Shown: piece by piece, positions 36,686-45,749 of the stretch
How the letters are laid out: the number at the start of each line of letters is the position of its first letter
Numbering within the stretch: position 1 is the first letter of the stretch
NCBI GenBank assembly: GCA_030526195.1
Contig: JAUNDG010000003.1
Span: forward strand, 62,001-126,000
Direction: 5' to 3'
DNA from: Lachnospiraceae bacterium
GTDB lineage: Bacteria; Bacillota; Clostridia; Lachnospirales; Lachnospiraceae
DNA length: 64,000 bases
Notes under the pieces: model-generated
What the model saw: only the letters and a program-made list of their open reading frames with translations
Database searches by the model: none
What the model was told of the DNA's origin: nothing
Translations under genes and position numbers: made by a program

Positions 36686-38362
36686 TCAGAACAAACCATG
36701 GATAACACCGTTGTCATCAACATCGATGCGTTCCGCCGCCGGCACCTTCGGCAGGCCCGGCATGGTCATGATATCACCGGTCAGGGCCACCAGGAACCCG
36801 GCACCGGCCGCCACCTTCACCTGACGCACCGTCACAGTGAAGTCCGTGGGCGCCCCCAGTTTTTTGGCATCATCCGATAACGAATACTGGGTTTTGGCCA
36901 TGCAGATGGGCAACTTGTCAAAGCCAAGTGCCGTCATTTTCGCGATCTGCTTATCCGCTGCTGCTGTAAAAGCCACATCTCGGCCACCATACACACGCTT
37001 GACGATCGCGGCGATTTTCTCCTTGATCGGCAGGTCGAGATCATACACAAAGGCGCCCTCAGACTCATTTTCGCAAAGGCGCACCACCTCACGGGCCAGC
37101 TCGAGACCGCCGACGCCGCCTTTGGCCCAAACCTCAGAAAGGGCCACGTTGACGCCAAGAGAACGACATTTGTCGCGAATCAGATCAAGTTCCACCTCCG
37201 TATCCGTCGGGAAGCGATTGATGGCCACCACGCAAGGCAGCTTGTAGACCCGGGTGATATTTTCCACATGCTTCAGAAGATTCGGCAGACCCATTTCAAG
37301 GGCTTCAAGATTCTCCTGACCTGTCTCTGTTTTGGGCACACCGCCGTTGTATTTCAAAGCCCGGGCTGTGGCCACCAGCACCACGCAGTCGGGCATGAGG
37401 CCAGCCTGTCGGCATTTGATATCCAGGAATTTTTCCGCCCCGAGGTCGGCACCGAAACCGGCTTCCGTCACCGTGTAATCCGCCAGCTTCATAGCCAGAC
37501 GGGTGGCCGATACGGAATTACAGCCATGGGCGATGTTGGCAAAGGGACCGCCGTGGATCAGAGCCGGTGTATGCTCGAGGGTCTGTACCAGGTTGGGCTT
37601 CAGAGCATCCTTTAAAAGAGCCGCCATGGCACCCTGAGCTTTCAGGTCAGCTGCCGTTATCGGCTGTTCATCATAGGTGTAAGCCACGATCATGCGGCCA
37701 AGACGCGCCTTCAGGTCAGCCATATCGGAGGCCAGGCACAGCACCGCCATCACCTCAGAGGCCACCGTGATATCATACCCGTCTTCCCGAGGCACACCAT
37801 TGACGCGGCCCCCCAGACCATCCGTCACAAACCGCAGCTGACGGTCATTCATATCCACGCACCGCTTCCAGGTGATGCGGCGGGGATCGATGTTGAGGGT
37901 ATTGCCCTGATAAATGTGATTGTCCAGCATGGCAGCCAGCAGGTTATTGGCCGCACCGATGGCATGAAAGTCACCGGTAAAATGGAGATTGATATCCTCC
38001 ATAGGCACCACCTGGGCATAACCGCCGCCGGCAGCCCCACCCTTGAGGCCAAACACCGGACCCAAAGAAGGTTCTCTCAGCGCCAGCATTGATTTCTTGC
38101 CGATCTGTCTCAAGGCATCACCCAGGCCCACAGTGGTGGTGGTTTTCCCTTCACCCGCCGGCGTTGGATTGATAGCGGTGACCAGAATCAGTTTCCCGTC
38201 GGTGGCCGTTGTTTCCTTATATAAGCGCCCGTCGATCTTGGCCTTATAATGACCGTAGGGTTCAAGATAAAGGTCATCAATACCGGCTGCCCGGGCGATT
38301 TCCGCAATGGGCAGCATTTGTGCTTCCTGAGCGATTTCAATATCTGTTTTAAAAGGTGCCAT
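36686..38362 (-). CDS. fhs: Formate-tetrahydrofolate ligase
   Basis: A 558-residue ATP-dependent enzyme that makes 10-formyl-THF from formate, central to acetogenic and purine/glycine-fermenting anaerobes and to purine synthesis. The phosphate loop is [15 protein letters not shown] near residue 63. The [20 protein letters not shown] block near 98 and [15 protein letters not shown] near 300 are conserved. Start ATG 38362 has AGGAGGT five bases upstream. The longer frame adds 21 hydrophobic residues not in the family. It heads the fhs-fchA-folD set, with repeat copies D and B between the genes. Confidence 0.97.
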   Translation of the reverse strand: MAPFKTDIEIAQEAQMLPIAEIARAAGIDDLYLEPYGHYKAKIDGRLYKETTATDGKLILVTAINPTPAGEGKTTTTVGLGDALRQIGKKSMLALREPSLGPVFGLKGGAAGGGYAQVVPMEDINLHFTGDFHAIGAANNLLAAMLDNHIYQGNTLNIDPRRITWKRCVDMNDRQLRFVTDGLGGRVNGVPREDGYDITVASEVMAVLCLASDMADLKARLGRMIVAYTYDEQPITAADLKAQGAMAALLKDALKPNLVQTLEHTPALIHGGPFANIAHGCNSVSATRLAMKLADYTVTEAGFGADLGAEKFLDIKCRQAGLMPDCVVLVATARALKYNGGVPKTETGQENLEALEMGLPNLLKHVENITRVYKLPCVVAINRFPTDTEVELDLIRDKCRSLGVNVALSEVWAKGGVGGLELAREVVRLCENESEGAFVYDLDLPIKEKIAAIVKRVYGGRDVAFTAAADKQIAKMTALGFDKLPICMAKTQYSLSDDAKKLGAPTDFTVTVRQVKVAAGAGFLVALTGDIMTMPGLPKVPAAERIDVDDNGVIHGLF

Positions 38363-38475
38363 AAGAGACCTCCTTATATCAAAGAAAACTAATGCCAGGG
38401 AAAAGTAGACACCAAAAATATCCACAGGAAAAGCCTCTTACTTCTCACCTGGCTTGTCTATATCCAACGTAGCCT

Positions 38476-38504
38476 ATTGTACTAAAGGTCACCCTTCGAG
38501 GCAA
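38476..38504 (-). promoter_or_regulatory. fhs promoter
   Basis: Minus strand TTGCCT (38499-38504), 17-base spacer, TACAAT (38476-38481). The predicted leader is about 107 bases. I compared it by memory with tetrahydrofolate and ZTP riboswitch cores and saw no match. The remaining part of the 38363-38689 gap holds the terminator below. Confidence 0.62.
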
Positions 38505-38620
38505 GCGAGGGACACCAAATGAATGTCATCCCACAGGCCGATGGATGCGCGGAACACGACAGCGCCCACGTGGATCCATGCCAATTGTTGCGTCTATCCG
38601 ATGTGTACACACAAGAAAAA

Positions 38621-38646
38621 GGGAGCTGCGATCACTCGCAGCTCCC
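38621..38646 (-). terminator. Terminator of the permease operon
   Basis: GGGAGCTGCGA (38621-38631), 4-base loop, TCGCAGCTCCC (38636-38646). On the minus strand TTTTTCTTG follows. A perfect 11-bp stem, 43 bases after the stop at 38690. Confidence 0.93.
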
Positions 38647-38689
38647 GGTGTTCACTTTTTATTCAGTTGTTTGGACGTCCCTTTGATGA

Positions 38690-38959
38690 TCACTCAAGGT
38701 CATAGAGCAGGACTTCATCGCCAACTTCTACATAAAGTGCATCTCTCAGAGATTCGTTCATGCGGCAGATGAAACCATCAGCATCACAGGGTTTCAGTTC
38801 CTTAACCACAGCCTCTGCCGGTCTGCGGCCGACGACCTTGCACTTTTCGCCCCACTGGATGTGAAGAGCGTAACGAGCGGAATCATCAACATAGATTGCA
38901 TTATCTTCACATGAACCGTCATCATACGGTCTCAGAATACGGACATTTCTCGGATCCAT
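38690..38959 (-). CDS. Small barrel-like protein, unknown function, in the permease operon
   Basis: An 89-residue soluble, acidic protein. The C-terminal half (VVKELKPCDADGFICRMN then YVEVGDEVLLYD) is reminiscent of the double-psi beta-barrel N-domain of Cdc48/VAT-type proteins, where a conserved GDxV turn closes the fold. That resemblance is my inference from pattern, not a match. It has no helix-turn-helix and no signal peptide. It follows the NCS2 permease gene by 15 bp and shares its terminator, so it may regulate or assist the transporter. Confidence 0.6.
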   Translation of the reverse strand: MDPRNVRILRPYDDGSCEDNAIYVDDSARYALHIQWGEKCKVVGRRPAEAVVKELKPCDADGFICRMNESLRDALYVEVGDEVLLYDLE

Positions 38960-38974
38960 ACCATTCTCCTTTTA

Positions 38975-40525
38975 TTATACGTTATCGTATCTACGTTCAA
39001 ATTCAAGCTTGTTTCGGAACAGATGGAAGAGCAGGATAACAGCGGCAGCCATCAGATAACCAATCACAAGGTTGATAGTTGAAGTTGTGAGGTGAACGCC
39101 CAGCTCGCCAACATGGATAACACCAAAGAAGGTCAGCACAGCGCCAAGGAACATAACAAAGGCAGATTTCAGAAGGCTTCTGTCGATGATGAAGCAAATT
39201 GTCATAGCCCACAGCATACCGGTGATGATGGCACCATTCTTAAGCGCTTCGATACCATACCAGAAAGCACCGCCGTTAACGGAAGCAGCCAGAGCTTCTT
39301 CTGTCATATCAGCGCCAACGCCCTGGAAGATAGCTGTTGTCTGTGTGTACAGGATGTCAGCGATGTGCGGGATGAAACCGACAACGATGGCAACACCGTA
39401 ACGTCTCGGTGTATCAACGAAGCCCTGAGCCACGATGAGCTGTGCACACCACAGGAAGACGATAGCCACAACAACGAAGGGGATCAGGTCGTTCAGGAAT
39501 CTGAAGATACCGAACCAACCGGAGATAGCGAACAGGATACCGCTGACCCATGCGAAGCCAACACCGCAGCCTGCGCGTTTCAGACCGGAATGACCGATCC
39601 AGACAGTGTTCGGAAGAACAGCGCCGAACAGAGCGCCGATACAGGTAGCCACACCGTCGAAGATCTGAGCTTCACGGACATTGTAGGAATCGCCGGCAGC
39701 GATAGCTGACTCAACGTTATCCATTGTTTCGATGAAGTTGTAGATTTCAACCGGGATGATAGCAACAAGAACCGGAAGGATCTTGCCGAAGCCGGCGATC
39801 AGTTCACCGATAGCCGGGATCGGAGCTGTGAACTTACCAAGCATAGCAAAGGAATCTGCTGTGATGCTGGTAGCATTGAAGATAAGGGCCAGGATAACAC
39901 CAGCAACCAGAGCAACAAGGAGCGGCGGAATCTTCTTCGGCAGCTTGTAACCACCGATCAGACCCAGCATAGCGACCAGAAGGACCGGAAGACCGACCAG
40001 CGGAAGGGCGTAAACATTGAAGAGACCCTTTGTGGCCAGCCAGCAAACGGCGATACCGCCGACAGTTGCCAGCATAGCGGCACGCGGTACCCACTTACGG
40101 ATCCACGGACCAATGAAACCACCGCAGGCTTCGATGACACCACCGATGAAGCAAGCTGCGATTGTAGCCTTCCAGGCATCAACCGGTTCAAGACCTAAAC
40201 CGAACTGCAGCGGCAGGATGACTGAGAAGAGGTAAACCATAGCAACAGGTGTTGACAGACCAAACGGCAACGCTGTGACATCTGTTCTGTTTTCCTTCTT
40301 GGCCAAACGCATGGCCATCCAGGAATAGTAAAGACCGGAAACCAGAAGACCAACGGAGATACCCGGAATAACTCGACCGAAGATCAGGTCATCGGGCCAG
40401 CCAAAGCCCTGCAGTGTAGCGATCGCTACCAGGAATGTACCTACGTTTCCGAAGAAAACATAGACCACACCGTTGATGTCGCCCATTTTAAATAATGGGA
40501 CTTTCACTTTTTCATTACTACCCAT
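38975..40525 (-). CDS. NCS2/AzgA-like nucleobase permease
   Basis: A 516-residue integral membrane protein with about 13-14 hydrophobic segments. The internal repeat architecture and blocks TALPFGLSTPVAMVYLF, VEIYNFIETMDNVESA and NTVWIGHSGLKRAG resemble the xanthine/uracil/hypoxanthine permease superfamily (NCS2), and the last is close to the purine-family NxGxTGxTK region but not identical. The substrate is probably a purine or related base, and the neighbouring formyl-THF genes would fit, but this is not proven. AGGAGGGAG precedes the ATG at 40525. The small barrel protein gene follows by 15 bp. Confidence 0.8.
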   Translation of the reverse strand: MGSNEKVKVPLFKMGDINGVVYVFFGNVGTFLVAIATLQGFGWPDDLIFGRVIPGISVGLLVSGLYYSWMAMRLAKKENRTDVTALPFGLSTPVAMVYLFSVILPLQFGLGLEPVDAWKATIAACFIGGVIEACGGFIGPWIRKWVPRAAMLATVGGIAVCWLATKGLFNVYALPLVGLPVLLVAMLGLIGGYKLPKKIPPLLVALVAGVILALIFNATSITADSFAMLGKFTAPIPAIGELIAGFGKILPVLVAIIPVEIYNFIETMDNVESAIAAGDSYNVREAQIFDGVATCIGALFGAVLPNTVWIGHSGLKRAGCGVGFAWVSGILFAISGWFGIFRFLNDLIPFVVVAIVFLWCAQLIVAQGFVDTPRRYGVAIVVGFIPHIADILYTQTTAIFQGVGADMTEEALAASVNGGAFWYGIEALKNGAIITGMLWAMTICFIIDRSLLKSAFVMFLGAVLTFFGVIHVGELGVHLTTSTINLVIGYLMAAAVILLFHLFRNKLEFERRYDNV

Positions 40526-41088
40526 TTTGTGTTTCTCCCTCCTTGATTTGATTTTTGCCTTGGGATAGAAGCAAAACCCTTTTCCTTGTTTGATTCGTAA
40601 AGAATCAACTTTCTGTTTAGTTTTTGAGATTCACGTTTGTTTTTTGAGTATATGACCTACTCTGATTTCAAATAAAAAGATGCATTTTTTCAGCACGCAT
40701 TTCTCTTTGGCCACTCGCTCAAAAACTACCAAATATCTCTTAAACATCGTTCATAATAACACCATTTTCGGTGACTTTCCACCAAATAATTTATAAATAC
40801 AACACAAGATTTTATAGATATTTTAGTATTTGTTGCTCAATTTCCAAGGGCGCGTCACCACTTTATGGCGATTTTGTTGCTTTTCGTCCCCCTGAATATG
40901 GCTAATTTAACCACAAAAATTTAAAAAATACCCACTATTTCGGTCGAACATTCAATTTGTTGAACAAGCCGATTTTCATCATTTTTCTGTCCTGACAAAT
41001 AGCAAATCCGCTGCCGTTTCGGTTGTTTCACTAATCCGAATAACACATTTTTGAATCACCGATCCCGACTCATCAAGACAAAAAGAAT
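40526..41088. other. AT-rich spacer with an operator-like palindrome
   Basis: About 680 bp separate the permease gene from the TPR gene. The region is much richer in A/T than its surroundings. It carries TTGATTC-gtaaa-GAATCAA at 40590-40608, about 65 bases before the permease start, a good candidate regulator site. CATTTTC occurs at 40763. I see no gene, tRNA or known riboswitch. The terminator of the TPR gene occupies the right edge. Confidence 0.5.
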
Positions 41089-41120
41089 CCCCCGCAGCAC
41101 CTCAATGGGTGCCACGGGGG
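41089..41120 (-). terminator. Terminator of the glmM-TPR transcript
   Basis: On the minus strand a 13-bp stem CCCCCGTGGCACC / GGTGCTGCGGGGG (two G-U pairs), loop of six, then ATTCTTTTTG. The wobble pairs only form in minus-strand RNA, which fixes its direction. Confidence 0.88.
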
Positions 41121-41205
41121 GGTAGCTTAGCATATGCTGTTGTGTCGGGATGCGCCTGATCGGCAGCTCACGCCGTTCTTAGCCGGATCGGTCTTCTCCC
41201 CGGCC

Positions 41206-42309
41206 TTAACTCATGCTCCGGGAATTGAGGAATTCATTTTCCCGGGCGCCCTTTTCATCAGCCGGATAAGACGTGACATAGGCCGCTGCCTTTGTTTTGG
41301 CCAGCTCCCACTGATGCAGGTTTTCGTAAATGACGATCTCGTTGAACTGGAGGGCCTGGCGGGCCTTCGGGTCGTTGATGGCCAGACCACTGCGCACATT
41401 AAGGAGCGCATCCTCATACTGTCCCTCTGCGATATCGCAAAGTGCCAGCCCGTTATAGGAAGTGGCTGCCAGATCCTTGTCCTCGATATGCTCCTTGAAC
41501 ATCGCCCGGGCATTGGCCACATCGTCCATGGCCAGATACACCCGGCCCAGCAGAAGCATGGCATCGGTGTTCTTGGGATTCTTCTCCAGAGCGCTCATCA
41601 GCTGCGCCTTGGATTCATTGTAATTCTGAAGATAATAGTAGACCACGCCGCGGCTGTAATCCGCATCCTCGGACTGTTCCGCCATAGCCAGCGCCATTTC
41701 CAGGAATTCAGCCCCGTCCGCATCCATATGGGCTTCGTTATAAAGCTGATAGATGCTGATATAGAGGTTGTAATCGGTGCTGAGGGACGCAGCCTTATCA
41801 AAGTCCGCCCGGGCCGCTTCCTGGTTGCCGTTCTTAAGATAGAGACGTCCCCGCAGGAACAGGACCTCCGGATCGGTTTCCTTCTTCAGCATGGTGTTAT
41901 AGATGTCCAGGGCCTTCTCTTCCTCTGCGTGCAGTTCCCGGCAATGAGCCAGATAGAGATTGGCATCCCGCATGAACTCAGCCCCCTCATTTTCCACATT
42001 GAGAAGACACCGTTCAAAGGACACACAGGCCTCCGGATATATGGCGCGGTACATATAAGAAAGGCCCAGACCTCTGTAGGCGTAGGGCAGGAACTCTCCC
42101 GCATCCACCACCTTTCGGTAGAGTTCTTCAGCCTGCTCGTAATCACCGGCCAGCAGGCAATCAGTGGCCCGTTCATAGGCATCCCGGGCATCCGCTCTGG
42201 CGCAGCCTGTGAGAGACAGAAGAATCCCCACCGCCAGCAGCATGGCCGAAAGTCCTTTCAGGGCAAAGCCCCTTCCGCGCCGTGTCATGATGCATGTCAA
42301 ACCTTTCAT
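41206..42309 (-). CDS. TPR-repeat lipoprotein
   Basis: A 367-residue protein with a signal segment ending LLSLTGCAR (lipidated Cys about residue 37) and then some eight to nine tetratricopeptide repeats, for example CLLAGDYEQAEELYRKVVDA, LYLKNGNQEAARADFDKA and LLLGRVYLAMDDVANARAMF. TPR proteins are protein-interaction scaffolds, here outside the membrane. The ATG at 42309 overlaps the glmM stop (ATGA), which argues against the longer frame and for coupling to glmM. The role may be in envelope assembly. Partners are unknown. Confidence 0.85.
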   Translation of the reverse strand: MKGLTCIMTRRGRGFALKGLSAMLLAVGILLSLTGCARADARDAYERATDCLLAGDYEQAEELYRKVVDAGEFLPYAYRGLGLSYMYRAIYPEACVSFERCLLNVENEGAEFMRDANLYLAHCRELHAEEEKALDIYNTMLKKETDPEVLFLRGRLYLKNGNQEAARADFDKAASLSTDYNLYISIYQLYNEAHMDADGAEFLEMALAMAEQSEDADYSRGVVYYYLQNYNESKAQLMSALEKNPKNTDAMLLLGRVYLAMDDVANARAMFKEHIEDKDLAATSYNGLALCDIAEGQYEDALLNVRSGLAINDPKARQALQFNEIVIYENLHQWELAKTKAAAYVTSYPADEKGARENEFLNSRSMS

Positions 42310-43664
42310 GAATCCGCCGTCAAACCTTCTTCTTTCAAGACTACGGCAACAGAATCCGCCAGACTCCGGCAAAGCTCATCAGTCTCAGCCTCCACCATGA
42401 TACGGATCAGCGGTTCGGTACCGCTCTCTCTTACCAGGATCCGGCCGTTGCCGTTGAGCTGTTCATCCACAGCCGCCACGGCAGCCTTCATCTTTTCATT
42501 TTCGCGGGCTTTATTCTTATCCTTCACGCGCACATTGACCAGCACCTGCGGATAGATCTTCACAGGCTGTGTCAGATAAGACAGCGGCGCATTCCTGGTC
42601 AGCATGGCTTCCATCACCATCAGCGCGGTCAGAAGACCGTCACCGGTGGCGGCATAACGGCTGAAAATGATATGGCCGGACTGTTCGCCGCCCAGGCTGT
42701 AGCCGTTGGCGTTCATATTTTCGGCCACGTACTTGTCACCCACCTGTGTCTGCTCCGTCTTCATGCCGGCCGCTTCACAGGCCTTGTAAAGACCGAGATT
42801 GGACATAACGGTGGTCACAATGGTATCAGATGCCAGCTCGCCCTTTTCCATGAGGTAACGACCACAGGCATACATAATGAGATCACCGTTGACCTCGTTG
42901 CCCTTCTCGTCAATGGCGATGCAGCGATCCGCATCACCATCCATGGCAAAGCCCACATCCAGGCTCTTCTCCAGCACCAGTTTCTTCAGTTCTTCCGGAT
43001 GGGTAGAGCCACAATGGTCGTTGATATTCACACCAGTGGGGGTGGCATTGATGACAAAGGTCTTTGCCCCCAGGATCTCAAACAGTCCCTTGGCCATGGC
43101 AAAGGATGCCCCGTTGGCGCAGTCAAGACCAACCTTCATACCTCTGAAGGAGTGTGCCGGGATGGATGTCAGATAGCCCAGATACTTGTTGCGCCCCTGA
43201 GCGTAATCCACGATATGGCCGATCTTTTCCCGCTGAGCCCGGGGAATATCCCCGAAAATGCCGTCGATATAGGCCTCCAGCATTTTTTCAACATTAGCCT
43301 CGATCTTGCGCCCTTCGGCATTGAGGATCTTGATGCCGTTATCATAGTAGGGATTGTGGCTGGCGGAGATCATGATCCCGCAGTCAAAATCACCCGTCCG
43401 TACCGCGTAGGACACGGACGGTGTGGTGGTCACGTGCATCAGATACGCATTGGAGCCGGAAGATGTGATACCGGCCGCCAGTGCAGATTCAAACATATAA
43501 CTGGATAAACGTGTATCCTTTCCGATCACGATATTGGCCTGACCATTTTCATGATTCCGGGCATAGTGCCAGCCCAGGAAACGGCCGATCAGAAAGGCAT
43601 GGTCAGATTTCAGTGTCACATTGGCTTCGCCTCTGAACCCGTCGGTTCCGAAGTATTTTCCCAT
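42306..43664 (-). CDS. glmM: Phosphoglucosamine mutase
   Basis: A 452-residue alpha-D-phosphohexomutase converting glucosamine-6-phosphate to glucosamine-1-phosphate for peptidoglycan. The phosphoserine loop is ISASHNPYYDNGIK near residue 102, the metal loop DGDADRC near 243, the sugar loop GEQSGHIIF near 325 and the phosphate loop RESGTEPLIRIMVE near 410. The N-terminus GKYFGTDGFRGEAN is typical. It is followed by a TPR lipoprotein whose start overlaps its stop by four bases. Confidence 0.97.
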   Translation of the reverse strand: MGKYFGTDGFRGEANVTLKSDHAFLIGRFLGWHYARNHENGQANIVIGKDTRLSSYMFESALAAGITSSGSNAYLMHVTTTPSVSYAVRTGDFDCGIMISASHNPYYDNGIKILNAEGRKIEANVEKMLEAYIDGIFGDIPRAQREKIGHIVDYAQGRNKYLGYLTSIPAHSFRGMKVGLDCANGASFAMAKGLFEILGAKTFVINATPTGVNINDHCGSTHPEELKKLVLEKSLDVGFAMDGDADRCIAIDEKGNEVNGDLIMYACGRYLMEKGELASDTIVTTVMSNLGLYKACEAAGMKTEQTQVGDKYVAENMNANGYSLGGEQSGHIIFSRYAATGDGLLTALMVMEAMLTRNAPLSYLTQPVKIYPQVLVNVRVKDKNKARENEKMKAAVAAVDEQLNGNGRILVRESGTEPLIRIMVEAETDELCRSLADSVAVVLKEEGLTADS

Positions 43665-43693
43665 GTTAACCTCCGTGTGTTGTTATTCTTTAA

Positions 43694-44605
43694 TCAGTCA
43701 AAGAGCGGGGTCTTGTAAATGCCTCTGGCGATGCAATCCGCCACAGCCGCCTTGACCGCCGGTGTATCTTCTTTATAAGTCACGCCGAACCACTGATCCG
43801 GTGTGGGCAGAACCTTAACAGCGCCCTTGCCTTCCTTGATCATGGCATCCACGATTTCCGGCAGCAGATATTCGGAGCCGGCCTTGTCCACATTTTCTTC
43901 AAGGAAAGCCACAAAGCGTTCTTCCAGAACCTTAATGAAGGACGGCATAAAGCCCCACATATTCATGGAGACGAGAGAATCCGTCGGAATCGGCTTGATG
44001 CCTTCTTCTGTTTCCACGCCGGCGCCCTCCGGTGTTTTCACCAGGCCAAAGGTCTCGTTGACGGCGGTGAGGTTACCCTGCTCATCCAGTGTGCAGACAC
44101 CGCGCTTAACAGAACCATTGTCGCTTAAGGTATTGCCCAGGATAAAGCCGGCCATAGCCATCTTTTCAAAGGACGGGTCGGCGGCTGTTTCCACCAGGTA
44201 ATCATGGAGCAGACGGAAGCCTGTCTTGCCGTAATAGTCATCAGCGTTGATGACGGCAAAGGGTTCCTTGATGAGGTCGCGGGCTGCCAGAATGGCATGA
44301 CCGGTCCCCCAGGGTTTTGACCGGTCTGCCGGCTTCACAAAGGGTGCGGGCAGATCGTCTGTTTCCTGATAAGCATACTCAACCGGTGCGATGGCTGCGA
44401 TGCGGTCGCCGATGATGGCCTTGAAATCTTTTTCCAGATCCTTGCGGATGATGAAAATGATGCGGTCAAAGCCGGCTTCCAGCGCATCATAAATGGAATA
44501 ATCGATGATCAGCTCACCATTCGGCCCCATGGGGGTTAACTGTTTGATGCCGCCGCCGAATCGACTGCCCATACCGGCAGCCATGATAACCAGAGAAGTC
44601 TTCAT
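43694..44605 (-). CDS. Sugar-phosphate nucleotidyltransferase
   Basis: A 303-residue GT-A fold nucleotidyltransferase. The nucleotide-binding loop is MAAGMGSRFGGGIKQLTPMG near residue 9 and the metal Asp lies in VINADDYYG near 120. Unlike GalU the signature loop reads GMGSRFGGGIKQL, which is typical of a NTP-transferase group common in Clostridia with unknown sugar. It lies between prfA and glmM, so a role in cell-wall or capsule sugars is plausible. AAGGAG precedes the ATG at 44605. Confidence 0.85.
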   Translation of the reverse strand: MKTSLVIMAAGMGSRFGGGIKQLTPMGPNGELIIDYSIYDALEAGFDRIIFIIRKDLEKDFKAIIGDRIAAIAPVEYAYQETDDLPAPFVKPADRSKPWGTGHAILAARDLIKEPFAVINADDYYGKTGFRLLHDYLVETAADPSFEKMAMAGFILGNTLSDNGSVKRGVCTLDEQGNLTAVNETFGLVKTPEGAGVETEEGIKPIPTDSLVSMNMWGFMPSFIKVLEERFVAFLEENVDKAGSEYLLPEIVDAMIKEGKGAVKVLPTPDQWFGVTYKEDTPAVKAAVADCIARGIYKTPLFD

Positions 44606-44607
44606 AT

Positions 44608-45687
44608 TTATACTCCTTGTTCTTCCTGTAATGACAGTTTAGCCATCTGGTCCGCCGATGTCAGTGCATCGATGAACTCATCCAGATCGCCGTTTAAAAC
44701 GCCACCCAGGTTGTGAGAGGTCAGCTTGATGCGATGATCCGTTACACGACCCTGGGGGAAATTATAGGTTCTGATCTTTTCGGAACGATCGCCGGTCCCC
44801 ACCTGGGAACGGCGCAGGTCGGCCCGTTCGGTGGCCAGTTTCTCCTGCTCCATCTCATAGAGCTTTGTGCGGAGAATCTCCATGGCCTTGTCCTTGTTCT
44901 GGAACTGTGACCGCTCATTCTGGCAACTGACAACAATGCCGCTGGGGAAATGGGTCACACGAACAGCCGATGATGTTTTGTTGATGTGCTGACCACCGGC
45001 ACCTGAGGACCGGAATACATCGATCCGGATGTCCTTGGGATCGATATCCACGTCAACCGCCTGAGCCTCCGGCATGATCGCCACCGTGACGGTGGAGGTG
45101 TGGATACGACCGCCGGATTCCGTCTCCGGCACACGCTGCACGCGGTGGGTCCCGCTTTCATACTTCAGGCGGGCATAAACGCCCTTGCCTGTGATGGAAA
45201 ATGTGCATTCCTTAAAGCCGCCCAGACCGATCTCACTGCTTGAGAGCAGCTCGGTCCGCCAGCCTCTGGATTCCGCATATTTCACATACATGCGGTAAAG
45301 TTCATACGCAAATAAGGCTGCCTCGTCACCGCCGGCGCCGGCCCGGATTTCAACGAAAACATTGCGCTCATCGTTGATGTCCTTGGGCAGCAGCATAATG
45401 CGGATCTCGTCCTGCAGCCTCTCTTTTTCCTCTTTTGCCGTCTGATACTCATCCCGCAGCAAGGCCTTCATGTCGGGATCCGATTCCCCTTCCATCATCT
45501 CGAGGGCATCGGTCTCATCCTGACAGACAGTCTTGTAGCGGTCATAGATCTCCGCCAGCGGTGTCAGTTCCGCCTGTTCCTTCATCAGCTTCTGAAGGCG
45601 GACACCGTCACCGGCCGTTTCCGGCCGTGCCAGCTCATTATGGATCTCCATGAGACGGATGGCAGCACTTTCAAGTTTATCGAACAT
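44608..45687 (-). CDS. prfA: Peptide chain release factor 1
   Basis: A 359-residue class I release factor reading UAA and UAG. The GGQ catalytic loop is SSGAGGQHINKTSSAVR near residue 230. The stop-codon recognition region (about 120-200) has the RF1 type motif near TVAIMPEAQ. The usual glutamine methyltransferase gene prmC, which modifies GGQ and commonly adjoins prfA, is not on either side here. The gene is followed two bases later by the nucleotidyltransferase gene's stop-start junction. Confidence 0.97.
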   Translation of the reverse strand: MFDKLESAAIRLMEIHNELARPETAGDGVRLQKLMKEQAELTPLAEIYDRYKTVCQDETDALEMMEGESDPDMKALLRDEYQTAKEEKERLQDEIRIMLLPKDINDERNVFVEIRAGAGGDEAALFAYELYRMYVKYAESRGWRTELLSSSEIGLGGFKECTFSITGKGVYARLKYESGTHRVQRVPETESGGRIHTSTVTVAIMPEAQAVDVDIDPKDIRIDVFRSSGAGGQHINKTSSAVRVTHFPSGIVVSCQNERSQFQNKDKAMEILRTKLYEMEQEKLATERADLRRSQVGTGDRSEKIRTYNFPQGRVTDHRIKLTSHNLGGVLNGDLDEFIDALTSADQMAKLSLQEEQGV

Positions 45688-45749
45688 AGTGTCTCCTGTC
45701 TCTTATCAACATTATAGGGTATCTGTTTCCTATAATAAAGCGGGCAATA

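Noticed and set aside
38363..38475. Tetrahydrofolate or ZTP riboswitch in the fhs leader
   Set aside because: The conserved core segments I know for these classes are absent.
40526..41088. Purine or PRPP riboswitch before the permease gene
   Set aside because: I could not find the conserved core or the expected three-way junction. Only an operator-like palindrome is visible.
41134..42555. A 473-codon plus-strand frame opposite the TPR gene and glmM
   Set aside because: It spans two well-supported minus-strand genes and a terminator.
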